Assembly: GCA_018067055.1 (NCBI GenBank)
Contig: JAGPVK010000296.1
Coordinates: forward strand, 1 to 6,117
Length of the DNA stretch: 6,117 nt
Source of the DNA: Sphingomonadales bacterium
GTDB taxonomy: Bacteria; Pseudomonadota; Alphaproteobacteria; Sphingomonadales; Sphingomonadaceae
Reading direction: 5' to 3'
Numbering within the stretch: position 1 is the first letter of the stretch; the number at the start of each line of letters is the position of its first letter. Below are positions 1 to 6,117 of the stretch, in pieces. The notes below the pieces were generated by a model. That model searched no databases. It worked only from the letters and a program-made list of their open reading frames with translations, and was not told the DNA's origin. The position numbers and the translations under genes were made by a program.

Positions 1-76
1 CGATCCCGTTGAACACAATCACGAACCACACAAAGAACCAGATCACTAGAAGGGTAAGATTGGAGTTATTAATCAC
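1..76 (-). CDS. N-terminus of a small putative membrane protein, cut by the left window edge
   Basis: This minus-strand frame starts with GTG at 76-74 and stays open to the window edge, giving 25 residues. After a short polar head (INNSN) there is an almost unbroken hydrophobic stretch (LTLLVIWFFVWFVIVF), which reads as a transmembrane helix or uncleaved signal anchor. The start is supported by an excellent Shine-Dalgarno sequence, AGGGGG (complement of 81-86), with AGGGG five bases before the GTG. It is also the only ATG or GTG between an in-frame TAG near position 150 and the edge. I do not recognise the family from so few residues. The overlapping plus-strand open frame that begins at position 9 has no supporting features. 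Confidence 0.5.
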   Translation of the reverse strand, partial: MINNSNLTLLVIWFFVWFVIVFNGI

Positions 77-298
77 ATCGCCCCCTGAAAAATCTGAATG
101 TAATCCGCTCGCGCATCGACAACCAAAGCATCTGTTGCGCAAATCCTACGATGGCGCAGTTGCCGATGAGCTTCGAAGCATAACGCACGCTAGTAGCCAC
201 GGGGAGCGTCCGCAAGTGGGCGAAAACGGAAATTTAGACCGAGACATTAGCCAATATTCTAGTGATGCCGACGAACGCGACACGTCGGAGCCGGGCTA
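77..298. other. Intergenic stretch between the Hpt gene and the left-edge gene
   Basis: About 220 bp lie between the stop of the Hpt gene and the GTG of the left-edge frame, both on the minus strand. I find no convincing gene here: the short frames have neither ribosome binding sites nor protein-like composition. It presumably holds the promoter and leader of the left-edge gene, but I could not pick out a convincing -35/-10 pair. A 5-bp inverted repeat, ccggg / cccgg at 291-295 and 304-308, spans the Hpt stop codon. It has no following T-run, so it is at best a weak transcription end signal. Confidence 0.5.
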
Positions 299-607
299 TC
301 AGTCCCGGTGGGCTTCAACCGCGGAAACCGCGCGTTCCAGTTTGCGCAGGATTACCGGATCACCCGGCGCGGAATGGGCGGCTTCATCAGCCAATTGCAG
401 GATCTTGATCGCGGAGAAGCTCGCGGCCAGCCCTTTCAGACGCCAGGCGGCATATTCCCAATTGGCATCGCAGCGTGCTCGTCCGAGCAGATCGACCTGC
501 CGTTTTGCGCTCTCCAGAAAAGCCGCGCGCAATTCTGCGATCAGGGGCTGGTCGTCCCCCACTGCAGCCGTCAGAGCGGCATCCAAAGCCCCATAATCAA
601 ATGACAT
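299..607 (-). CDS. Hpt-domain protein lacking the phospho-accepting histidine
   Basis: The product is 102 residues, the length of a stand-alone histidine-phosphotransfer (Hpt) domain, and looks all-helical. Active Hpt proteins relay phosphoryl groups between receiver domains through a histidine in H-x-L-K-G. Here the matching helix reads AAWRLKGLAASFSA at residues 53-66. Leu57, Lys58, Gly59 and the small residues after them are kept, but the histidine position is Trp55 (TGG at 445-443). Against the ArcB Hpt motif HKIKGAAGS, the tryptophan falls on the phosphorylated histidine. It is therefore probably a phosphorylation-incompetent Hpt fold used as a docking or adaptor module (inference). The N-terminal segment (ALDAALTAAVGDDQPLIAEL) fits the first Hpt helices. 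The ATG at 607-605 is the natural start, although its ribosome binding site is weak. It is transcribed divergently from the large coiled-coil gene. I am confident of the gene, fairly confident of the fold, and unsure of the role. Confidence 0.85.
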   Translation of the reverse strand: MSFDYGALDAALTAAVGDDQPLIAELRAAFLESAKRQVDLLGRARCDANWEYAAWRLKGLAASFSAIKILQLADEAAHSAPGDPVILRKLERAVSAVEAHRD

Positions 608-660
608 TTCTAGCGTTTAGGCTCAATATGGTTAACTTATGGTTTCTATGATCTGATATT
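608..660. promoter_or_regulatory. Divergent promoter region between the Hpt and coiled-coil genes
   Basis: This 53-bp AT-rich gap is the only space for promoters of both divergent genes. On the plus strand there is a candidate sigma70-type pair: TTAACT (632-637) and GATATT (655-660), with a 17-bp spacer and four of six consensus matches each. TATGAT (647-652) matches the -10 consensus at five of six positions but lacks a good -35. A 7-bp direct repeat TATGGTT occurs at 627-633 and 638-644, one helical turn apart, and could be an operator. A matching minus-strand promoter is not clear. These are sequence-level guesses only. Confidence 0.4.
627..644. repeat. 7-bp direct repeat TATGGTT with an 11-bp period
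   Basis: Two exact copies of TATGGTT lie at 627-633 and 638-644, separated by AACT. A further partial copy, TATG, lies at 647-650. Spacing of about one helical turn puts both copies on the same DNA face, as in binding sites for regulators that bind direct repeats. The second copy overlaps the spacer of the candidate promoter of the coiled-coil gene. Chance cannot be excluded in an AT-rich region. Confidence 0.4.
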
Positions 661-3012
661 GTGTTAAATAGTCTTATGGCAGGAGACTCTAAGATAATCG
701 GGATGTGGCGCGATCGGGATGGAAGTTCCGGTGACGACCAGACAGAAACAACCGCAAGCGTGGACAGCGAAACGCATGGTCAGGAAGCGGAACAGCAAGA
801 TTTTTCTGATGAAAATCAGCAAAATAGCGATGCTTTTGCAGAGGATGACTGGAACGCATATGACGACGCTGCGGTCCCGACCGAAGCCCGTTCCCGAGTC
901 TGGCCGCTGCTTCTATTAGCCCTTCTCGGAGCCTGCTGGACCGGATTTTTCCTGTGGGCCAACCGCGACATTTTTACAACAATGCCTGAGCCCAGGGCAG
1001 CTATCGATTTGCTGACCCAGTGGTGTCTGCCGTTGGCGACGCTTGGCATTGTCTATCTGCTCTACATGCGCAACAGCACGCGGGAAGCGAGCCGCTTTGC
1101 CGATGTGGCAGTTTCGCTGCGCGCTGAGTCCGAATTGCTCGAAGCCCGATTGAAGACGGTCAACAATGAACTGAGCGTCGCCCGCGAGTTTCTGGGTCAG
1201 GAAAGCCGGGAACTGGAGTTTCTCGGAGACCAGTCTGCGGGCAAGCTCACCACCGCCGCCGGCCTGATCAGGAAATCCCTGGAAGACGGCCTTGGCAAGA
1301 TGCAGAAACTGGATGATGTCGGTGGTACCGCCTACAAGAATCTCGAACAGCTGCGCGAACATCTGCCGGTGGTGATCAACACCGCCAAAGATGTCACCAA
1401 CCAGATTGGCAACGCCGGACGGGCGGCCCAGACCGAAATGACGCAGATGGTTTCCACCCTCGGAAAAATCCGCGAAGTCGGCGCCGCGGCCCAGCAAAGT
1501 CTGGCCGATCTGACCGATAAATCTGCCATGTCGCTTGAAACGCTCTCGGTCGACGCCGAACGCATCAAAGCCAATCTGGCGGAACAGCTCGAAGAAGTGG
1601 AAGCGGGATCACAGCAACTCGCCAGCCTGTTGCGAAAAACGACCTCGGAGACCGTCGCAGCGATCCACAAGACCAGAGCGCGGCTGGCCACGGAAGCGTC
1701 GGAATCGACCCTAGCCATGCAGGCAGACCTCGAAGCGCTGGAATCAGCGCTGGCAAGTGCAGGCAAGATTGCCGATGAGGAAGAAGTCCGCTTGAAGGCA
1801 CTGGCCGAGACCCTGAACCAGAATATCTCCGATATTGCCGAGAATGTAAAAAATCTGGACAATGAAAGCGGCGATAAGACGGCGAAACTGGCCTTTGCCA
1901 TGTCGGCGATGGAACAGAATAGCGCCGCTTTGCAGCAATCGCTCGAAAATGGCTATGGTGTCGCGGATGGCATGATCGAACGGATGGAGAGTCTGCTGGT
2001 CGCGCTCGACAGCGGCGCGCGGGAAATCGATGAGACCCTGCCCAATGCTTTCGAACGGATGTCGGAAAAGTCGCGGGAAAGCCTGGCGCTATACGGGCAG
2101 ATCGCTGGCGAAGCCCGCAAGGCGCAGGAAGACGCTGGCAGAGTGGCACAGCAGATTGCGCAAACCGATCATTCGATCGACCAGCAGCAGGACCGGCTTC
2201 GCAAATTGCGCGACGAGGGTGACCAGACAAGCACTTCCATCGTCGAACAAATTGCCGATCTTTCCGAGGCCATTGAGGCGGTACGCGAACAGAATGAAGC
2301 TTTGGCAGAAAGTGCTGGCGAAAAGATGATCACCGCGCTGCTGCGGGTGAAGGACACCGCGAAACAGGCTTCGGAACATTCCCGGCAAGCGCTAGAAAAT
2401 TCGATTGCTGGCTCGACCGACTCGTTTGAAAAGATGAGCGAAGAGGCTTTGGACCGGATTATCAACGACAAGATCGCGTCGATCGCTCCAAAGCTGGAAC
2501 AGGCGGTATCAAGCGCGGTCGCAACAACCCAGTCGACCGCTGCCCATCTCACCGATCAACTGGCCGCGATCGAGGCCATGACCACCAAACTGGAACAGCG
2601 CATCCTGTTCGCGAAAGAAAAGGCCGAGCAGAGCAGCGACGAGAATTTCACCCGGCGAGTGGCGCAGCTGACCGAATCCCTCAACTCGATCTCGATCGAT
2701 GTCGGCAAGATTCTGTCCAACGACGTGACCGACACCGAATGGGCCGCCTATCTGAAAGGTGATCGCGGCATCTTCACCCGCCGCGCCGTTCGCCTGTTGG
2801 ACGGCAGAGAGGTTCGTGAAATCCTGGCGCAATATTCAGGCAATGACGAATTTCGCGAGCATGTGAATCGCTACATCCACGATTTCGAAGCGATGCTGCG
2901 CGGCGTGCTTGCCACCCGCGATGGCAGCGCGATCAGCGTGACCCTGCTGTCATCGGACGTCGGCAAGCTCTATGTCGCGCTGGCGCAAGCCATCGAACGC
3001 CTGCGCAACTAG
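661..3012 (+). CDS. TipN-like membrane-anchored coiled-coil polarity protein
   Basis: Numbered from GTG 661, the product has 783 residues. An acidic, Gln/Asp/Glu-rich cytoplasmic head (about 20-72) is followed by a transmembrane helix at about 80-100 (VWPLLLLALLGACWTGFFLW), a short periplasmic loop, and a second helix at about 120-136 (QWCLPLATLGIVYLLYM). From about 140 to 650 there is an almost proline-free, Ala/Glu/Gln/Leu-rich helical region typical of long coiled coils. Residues 660-783 form a distinct end domain with WAAYLKGDRG, FTRRAVRLLDG, NRYIHDFEAMLRGVL and LLSSDVGKLYVALAQAIERL. Two N-terminal membrane helices plus a long cytoplasmic coiled coil is the architecture of Caulobacter TipN, which marks the new pole and directs flagellum placement and chromosome segregation. 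The end domain looks TipN-like from memory. A generic coiled-coil membrane protein is the alternative. The start is uncertain: GTG 661, ATG 676 (MAGDSK) and ATG 703 (MWRDRD) are in frame, none with a well-spaced ribosome binding site. The candidate promoter favours 676 or 703. Confidence 0.85.
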   Translation: MLNSLMAGDSKIIGMWRDRDGSSGDDQTETTASVDSETHGQEAEQQDFSDENQQNSDAFAEDDWNAYDDAAVPTEARSRVWPLLLLALLGACWTGFFLWANRDIFTTMPEPRAAIDLLTQWCLPLATLGIVYLLYMRNSTREASRFADVAVSLRAESELLEARLKTVNNELSVAREFLGQESRELEFLGDQSAGKLTTAAGLIRKSLEDGLGKMQKLDDVGGTAYKNLEQLREHLPVVINTAKDVTNQIGNAGRAAQTEMTQMVSTLGKIREVGAAAQQSLADLTDKSAMSLETLSVDAERIKANLAEQLEEVEAGSQQLASLLRKTTSETVAAIHKTRARLATEASESTLAMQADLEALESALASAGKIADEEEVRLKALAETLNQNISDIAENVKNLDNESGDKTAKLAFAMSAMEQNSAALQQSLENGYGVADGMIERMESLLVALDSGAREIDETLPNAFERMSEKSRESLALYGQIAGEARKAQEDAGRVAQQIAQTDHSIDQQQDRLRKLRDEGDQTSTSIVEQIADLSEAIEAVREQNEALAESAGEKMITALLRVKDTAKQASEHSRQALENSIAGSTDSFEKMSEEALDRIINDKIASIAPKLEQAVSSAVATTQSTAAHLTDQLAAIEAMTTKLEQRILFAKEKAEQSSDENFTRRVAQLTESLNSISIDVGKILSNDVTDTEWAAYLKGDRGIFTRRAVRLLDGREVREILAQYSGNDEFREHVNRYIHDFEAMLRGVLATRDGSAISVTLLSSDVGKLYVALAQAIERLRN

Positions 3013-3014
3013 GG

Positions 3015-3299
3015 TCAGACGTCTTTCATCCGTTCCCGACTGTTGAAGAAATCAATCGTGTCCATGTCGATCCAGTCAAAGACATAGTTGAGATAGAATA
3101 AGCCGAACGCCGCTGTGGCCAGTGTCGTGGTTAGCAGAACGATCCGCAAGGGCCGGAAATTGGACGGTGCGCCGTCCGACTGCCCCTTCACCATTTCAAC
3201 CCCGGTTTCATGATGATTGCGGATGCCGATCGGCAGGACGATGAACAGCGCTGTCACCCAGAACAGGACATAGATCGCGAAAATGGAGTAGAGTTGCAT
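3015..3299 (-). CDS. DUF1467 family small membrane protein
   Basis: The product is 94 residues, starting MQLYSIFAIY, and is the last gene of the minus-strand operon. It has two transmembrane helices, at about 4-24 (YSIFAIYVLFWVTALFIVLP) and 52-72 (RIVLLTTTLATAAFGLFYLNY), joined by a loop with LPIGIRNHHETG and GAPSNFRPLR. The pattern of a first helix ending in LP-x-G-x-R, then G-AP-x-N-x-R before a second helix, is characteristic of DUF1467, an alphaproteobacterial family of unknown function. The ATG at 3299-3297 is preferred over an upstream in-frame ATG at 3353, which lies inside rnj and adds non-membrane residues read from another frame of that gene. The chosen start is 5 bp after the rnj stop, with AGAGG and AAAGG just upstream. 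The C-terminal tail is polar and charged. The stop lies 2 bp from the convergent coiled-coil gene's stop. Confidence 0.88.
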   Translation of the reverse strand: MQLYSIFAIYVLFWVTALFIVLPIGIRNHHETGVEMVKGQSDGAPSNFRPLRIVLLTTTLATAAFGLFYLNYVFDWIDMDTIDFFNSRERMKDV

Positions 3300-3304
3300 G
3301 GCCT

Positions 3305-4945
3305 TTATGCCTCTATGGTGAGTACCGAAACAATCGGCTTCTTGCCGGTCCACTCGGTGGCGCTGCGGCGAACGAGCAAGCGGATCGACTCATTGAACTT
3401 GTCGATATTGCCAACCGGTTTGGAATATTGGGCGATGATCTTGTCGACCACTTCATCGAGAAAATCTTCTTCGTCTTCCTCGAGCGGAACGCCGTGCATT
3501 TTCAGCACCGGCTGACCAAAGATATTGCCTTTGGTATCCAGCCCGATCGCAACCGAAATCATCCCGTTATGCGCGGTCTTGCGCCGGTCGTTCAGGGTTT
3601 TGCCATCGGCCGGGATGATCACATCGCCGTCCACGACCAGCCGCCCGGTGCGTTCCTGCCCGATTATTTTCGGTCCATTCGGCGCCAGCCGCACAACATC
3701 GCCATTTTGCTGGAATATTGCTTTCGGAATGCCCTGCTCCAGACCGAAGCGAACCTGGGTTTTCATATGGCGGATTTCACCATGGACCGGCACCAGTATT
3801 TCCGGTCTGATCCATTCGTACATCTGTGCCAGCTCCGGTTGACCGGGGTGACCCGAGACATGGATATGTTCCTGCCGCTCGGTGATCATCACGACGCCCT
3901 TGGCCGCGAGCTGGTTCTGGATCCGGCCAATCGCGATTTCATTGCCGGGAATCTGCTTCGATGAGAACAGTACATGATCGCCTTCGGATAATTTGATCTG
4001 ATGGCTGTCGCCGGCGATCCGGCCCAGTGCCGCCCTCGCCTCACCCTGACCGCCCGTGGCAATGATCATCACCTCATTGCGCGGCAGGCTCATTGCCTCC
4101 TGGAAATCCACGGTCGGCGGGAAATTCTTGAGATAGCCATTTTCACGGCAATTTTCGATGATCCGGTCGAGCGAACGGCCAGCAACGCACAGCTTGCGGC
4201 CGGCATGGATCGCGACTTCGCCGAGAGTCTGCAGACGGGCGGCGTTGGAGGCGAAAGTTGTCACCACGATCCGCGTGTCGATATCTTCCACCACCCGCAT
4301 CAGGTTGCGGCGCACCTCGCCTTCCGATCCGGAGGCCTTGTCATTGAAGACATTGGTCGAATCGCAGACCATGGCAAGAATGCCTTCGTCACCGATTTTT
4401 GCCAGCGCTTCCGGTGGTGTCGGAACACCAAGAACCGGCTCGTCATCCAGCTTCCAGTCGCCGGTATGGAAAATCCGGCCATAAGGCGTGTCGATCAGCA
4501 TCGCATTGCCCTCAGCAATGCTGTGCGCGATCGGCAGATAGCGGAAACCAAATGGCCCGAGATCAAAACTGCCTTCATTGGGAATGATATTGAGCTTCAC
4601 GTCCCGTTCGAGACCGACTTCTTCCAGCTTGCGACGGATCAGACCGGCGGTGAACGGCGTCGCGAACAGCGGCACATCCAGATCGGCGGCAAAATAGGGA
4701 ACGGCACCGATATGATCTTCGTGACCATGGGTCAGCACAATGCCGAGCAAGTCCTTGCGGTGCTTCTCGATAAATTCCAGATCGGGCAGGATCAGGTCGA
4801 TGCCAGGATAGCTGGGATCAGCAAAGGTCATGCCGAGATCGACCATCACCCACTTGCCATCACAGCCGTAGAGATTGACATTCATGCCGATTTCGCCCGA
4901 CCCGCCGAGGGCCAGGAACAGAAGCTCTTTTTTTGGTTTTGTCAT
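3305..4945 (-). CDS. rnj: Ribonuclease J
   Basis: The 546-residue product has the usual length and layout of ribonuclease J, a zinc-dependent metallo-beta-lactamase / beta-CASP enzyme with endonuclease and 5'-3' exonuclease activity in mRNA decay and rRNA maturation. Visible elements are [12 protein letters not shown] (residues 11-22), the metal-binding HGHEDHIG at 73-80 (His73, His75, Asp77, His78), His141 in PIAHSIAEG, and Asp163 in HTGDWKLD. The beta-CASP region includes [15 protein letters not shown] (231-245) and GRSLDRIIE (256-264). [11 protein letters not shown] (362-372) and the PVHGE motif with His388 follow. The last 100 or so residues form the C-terminal domain. All expected metal ligands appear intact. 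The start ATG overlaps the coaX stop in ATGA, so translation is probably coupled to coaX; no separate Shine-Dalgarno sequence is evident. Alphaproteobacteria commonly carry RNase J alongside RNase E. Confidence 0.97.
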   Translation of the reverse strand: MTKPKKELLFLALGGSGEIGMNVNLYGCDGKWVMVDLGMTFADPSYPGIDLILPDLEFIEKHRKDLLGIVLTHGHEDHIGAVPYFAADLDVPLFATPFTAGLIRRKLEEVGLERDVKLNIIPNEGSFDLGPFGFRYLPIAHSIAEGNAMLIDTPYGRIFHTGDWKLDDEPVLGVPTPPEALAKIGDEGILAMVCDSTNVFNDKASGSEGEVRRNLMRVVEDIDTRIVVTTFASNAARLQTLGEVAIHAGRKLCVAGRSLDRIIENCRENGYLKNFPPTVDFQEAMSLPRNEVMIIATGGQGEARAALGRIAGDSHQIKLSEGDHVLFSSKQIPGNEIAIGRIQNQLAAKGVVMITERQEHIHVSGHPGQPELAQMYEWIRPEILVPVHGEIRHMKTQVRFGLEQGIPKAIFQQNGDVVRLAPNGPKIIGQERTGRLVVDGDVIIPADGKTLNDRRKTAHNGMISVAIGLDTKGNIFGQPVLKMHGVPLEEDEEDFLDEVVDKIIAQYSKPVGNIDKFNESIRLLVRRSATEWTGKKPIVSVLTIEA

Positions 4946-5724
4946 GAAGCGTGTGTTGCTCGCTGATAGAGTAAATGCAGGCCCTGAAGAGTCAGGTCCG
5001 ATTCCAGATGGTCAAATACATCTGTATGTTCGTCAAAAAGTACGGCTAATCCGCCGGTAGCAATGATTTTGGTTGGGCGGCCAATTTGTGCCTTCGTCCG
5101 CTCCACTAGACCCTCGATCATCGCAACATAACCCCAAAAAATGCCGATCAGCATCTGGCTTTCGGTGGTGGTGCCGATGACATTGTCATCTTCGGGTGAT
5201 TCCAGTGCGATACGCGGCAATTGGGCGGTCTTGCCGACCAGTGCGTCGAGCGAAAGATTGATCCCGGGGGCGATGATCCCGCCCTTGTAGGCGCCCTCAT
5301 AGTCCGCGACATCGAACGTGGTCGCGGTGCCGAAGTCGATGATGACGATGTCCTGTTTATATTTGTGATGCGCCGCAATCACGTTGAGCACCCGGTCAGC
5401 ACCGACGCTATCGGGCTGCTCGACATCGAGCGCGATGCCCCATTCTGCCGCGCCGCGGCCAGCGATCATCGGGGTCACGCCAAAATATTTCTCTGACAAT
5501 ACGGTCAGATTATGCAGCGCGCGAGGGACAACGGTGCCGATGATCACGGCATCGACCCCATTCAGCTCCAGTCCTTCCAACTCCAGCAGCTGCCTCAGCC
5601 AGACCACATATTCGTCCGCCGTGCGGCGGGCATCGGTGGCGATCCGCCAGCGCGCGCGAATATCCTCGCCGTCGAAGAGCGCGAACACTACATTGGTGTT
5701 ACCAGCGTCAATGGCTAGCAGCAT
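4942..5724 (-). CDS. coaX: Type III pantothenate kinase
   Basis: The 260-residue product phosphorylates pantothenate to 4'-phosphopantothenate with ATP, the first step of coenzyme A synthesis, in the cytoplasm. It belongs to the ASKHA fold (acetate kinase / sugar kinase / Hsp70 / actin). The N-terminal phosphate-binding motif is [16 protein letters not shown] (residues 4-19). The pantothenate site and catalytic aspartate are in [10 protein letters not shown] (105-114, Asp110 in GADR). The second phosphate motif is [11 protein letters not shown] (128-138), and GGIIAPG (148-154) and IATGGLA (221-227) follow. All match CoaX, and length is normal for the family. The start ATG at 5724-5722 has GAAAGG eight bases upstream (complement of 5733-5738), and [11 protein letters not shown] is the standard beginning. 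The gene lies 16 bp after birA and overlaps rnj by 4 bp. Type III enzymes are known to be insensitive to CoA feedback and are not homologous to CoaA. Confidence 0.97.
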   Translation of the reverse strand: MLLAIDAGNTNVVFALFDGEDIRARWRIATDARRTADEYVVWLRQLLELEGLELNGVDAVIIGTVVPRALHNLTVLSEKYFGVTPMIAGRGAAEWGIALDVEQPDSVGADRVLNVIAAHHKYKQDIVIIDFGTATTFDVADYEGAYKGGIIAPGINLSLDALVGKTAQLPRIALESPEDDNVIGTTTESQMLIGIFWGYVAMIEGLVERTKAQIGRPTKIIATGGLAVLFDEHTDVFDHLESDLTLQGLHLLYQRATHAS

Positions 5725-5732
5725 GACTTCGA

Positions 5733-5738
5733 CCTTTC
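5733..5738 (-). promoter_or_regulatory. Ribosome binding site of coaX
   Basis: The minus strand reads GAAAGG here, eight bases before the coaX ATG. It falls in the 16-bp gap after the birA stop and fixes the coaX start. It is the clearest Shine-Dalgarno sequence within the operon; rnj appears to rely on coupling instead. Confidence 0.65.
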
Positions 5739-5740
5739 AT

Positions 5741-6117
5741 TCATCCGGCATCTCGCTGGTCCAACTCGACGTCGCCAGCGTGGAGGACAATAAGCGTTCC
5801 ATCTGCCTTTCTCAAGCGCAGTGCGCCATCCTCATTCAACCCCTGATATTCGCCCGCAATCTTTTTGCCGTCATGGCCGGAGACCAGCAGACTGGTTCCC
5901 TGTCTATGTGCTGCGCGCTGCCAATCGTGGAAAATCGATTTCACGCCGAATATCCGCCACTGTTTCAGTCGTTTCTCAAATTCCGGAATCAGATAGTCCA
6001 GCACCTGTGCTGCATCATTGCCATTCTGACCATTTGCATCATGCACCGATGTCGTGGCGCGATCCGGCAATTCTGGTGCGGTCACCACGTTGACACCAAT
6101 GCCAACCACCACTTTGT
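5741..6117 (-). CDS. birA: Biotin--[acetyl-CoA-carboxylase] ligase, C-terminal part
   Basis: Only the last 124 residues are present; the gene continues beyond the right edge. It begins in KVVVGIGVNV, which matches the conserved G-I-G-(I/V)-N-V strand of the biotin-protein ligase catalytic domain. A helical stretch follows (VLDYLIPEFEKRLKQW). The end is a small beta-barrel-like domain with SLLVSGHDGKKIAGEYQGL, DGALRLRKADG and LHAGDVEL, the pattern of the ligase C-terminal domain. The enzyme makes biotinyl-AMP and transfers biotin to the lysine of carboxyl carrier proteins such as AccB. Whether an N-terminal DNA-binding domain is present cannot be seen here. It is the first gene of the visible operon, followed by coaX, the usual order in alphaproteobacteria, where the nuo genes often lie upstream. 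The GTG at 6112 is an internal valine codon and not a start. Confidence 0.94.
   Translation of the reverse strand, partial: KVVVGIGVNVVTAPELPDRATTSVHDANGQNGNDAAQVLDYLIPEFEKRLKQWRIFGVKSIFHDWQRAAHRQGTSLLVSGHDGKKIAGEYQGLNEDGALRLRKADGTLIVLHAGDVELDQRDAG

Noticed and set aside
291..308. Inverted repeat ccggg / cccgg over the Hpt stop codon as a terminator
   Set aside because: The stem is only 5 bp with an 8-base loop, and no T-run follows on the minus strand.
9..596. Plus-strand open frame of 195 codons across the Hpt gene
   Set aside because: It runs antisense to the Hpt gene, is rich in Arg and Ser with no domain pattern, and has no ribosome binding site. The minus-strand Hpt signature explains the region.
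616..668. Possible CtrA site (TTAA-N7-TTAA) near GTTAAC at 631-636 and TTAAA at 664-668
   Set aside because: No pair of half-sites has the required 7-bp spacing; the TTAA-like elements are 11 or more bases apart.
685..689. GACTC (GANTC, CcrM methylation site) just inside the coiled-coil gene
   Set aside because: It is a single site, and GANTC also occurs at several other places in the window, so it is not specific enough to infer cell-cycle control.
916..2230. Minus-strand open frames of about 190-220 codons inside the coiled-coil gene
   Set aside because: They are antisense shadows with Ser/Arg/Pro-rich or low-complexity translations, no start signals and mutual overlap. The plus-strand frame is continuous and protein-like.
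4001..4966. Plus-strand open frame of 321 codons opposite rnj
   Set aside because: It is long only because of codon bias on the opposite strand. Its composition is heavy in His, Arg, Asp and Gln with no recognisable motif, whereas the minus strand carries intact RNase J motifs throughout.

Overview
The window looks like a chromosomal segment of an alphaproteobacterium, most likely a sphingomonad (Sphingopyxis / Sphingorhabdus / Parasphingorhabdus type). I infer this from the protein families, the moderately high G+C, and the gene order biotin-protein ligase, type III pantothenate kinase, ribonuclease J, DUF1467, which is typical of alphaproteobacteria and often follows the nuo operon. The assignment rests on remembered family features, not a database search. 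I see no mobile element, CRISPR array, tRNA, rRNA or sign of recent transfer.

Left part (1-660): at the left edge a minus-strand reading frame with a strong ribosome binding site begins a small, probably membrane-inserted protein that runs out of the window. Next is about 220 bp without a convincing gene. Then comes a 102-residue Hpt-type four-helix protein on the minus strand. Its helix carries the usual x-LKG-x-A signature, but the phospho-accepting histidine position is tryptophan. A short AT-rich gap (608-660) separates it from the divergent large gene to its right. This gap holds a 7-bp direct repeat with an 11-bp period.

Middle part (661-3012): one long plus-strand gene encodes a membrane-anchored coiled-coil protein. 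It has an acidic N-terminus, two transmembrane helices, about 500 residues of Ala/Glu/Gln-rich helix, and a compact C-terminal domain that looks conserved. The architecture matches the alphaproteobacterial polarity factor TipN, and I propose it as a TipN-like protein.

Right part (3015-6117): a tightly packed minus-strand operon reads, in transcription order, birA (3' part only), coaX, rnj and a DUF1467 membrane protein. The gaps are 16 bp, a 4-bp ATGA overlap and 5 bp. It links cofactor metabolism (biotin loading, first step of CoA synthesis) with RNA processing. It ends convergently with the coiled-coil gene, with only 2 bp between the two stop codons.

Most of the window is ordinary core genome. 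The part most worth a second look is the divergent pair of a histidine-less Hpt protein and a TipN-like coiled-coil protein, with their shared promoter region.
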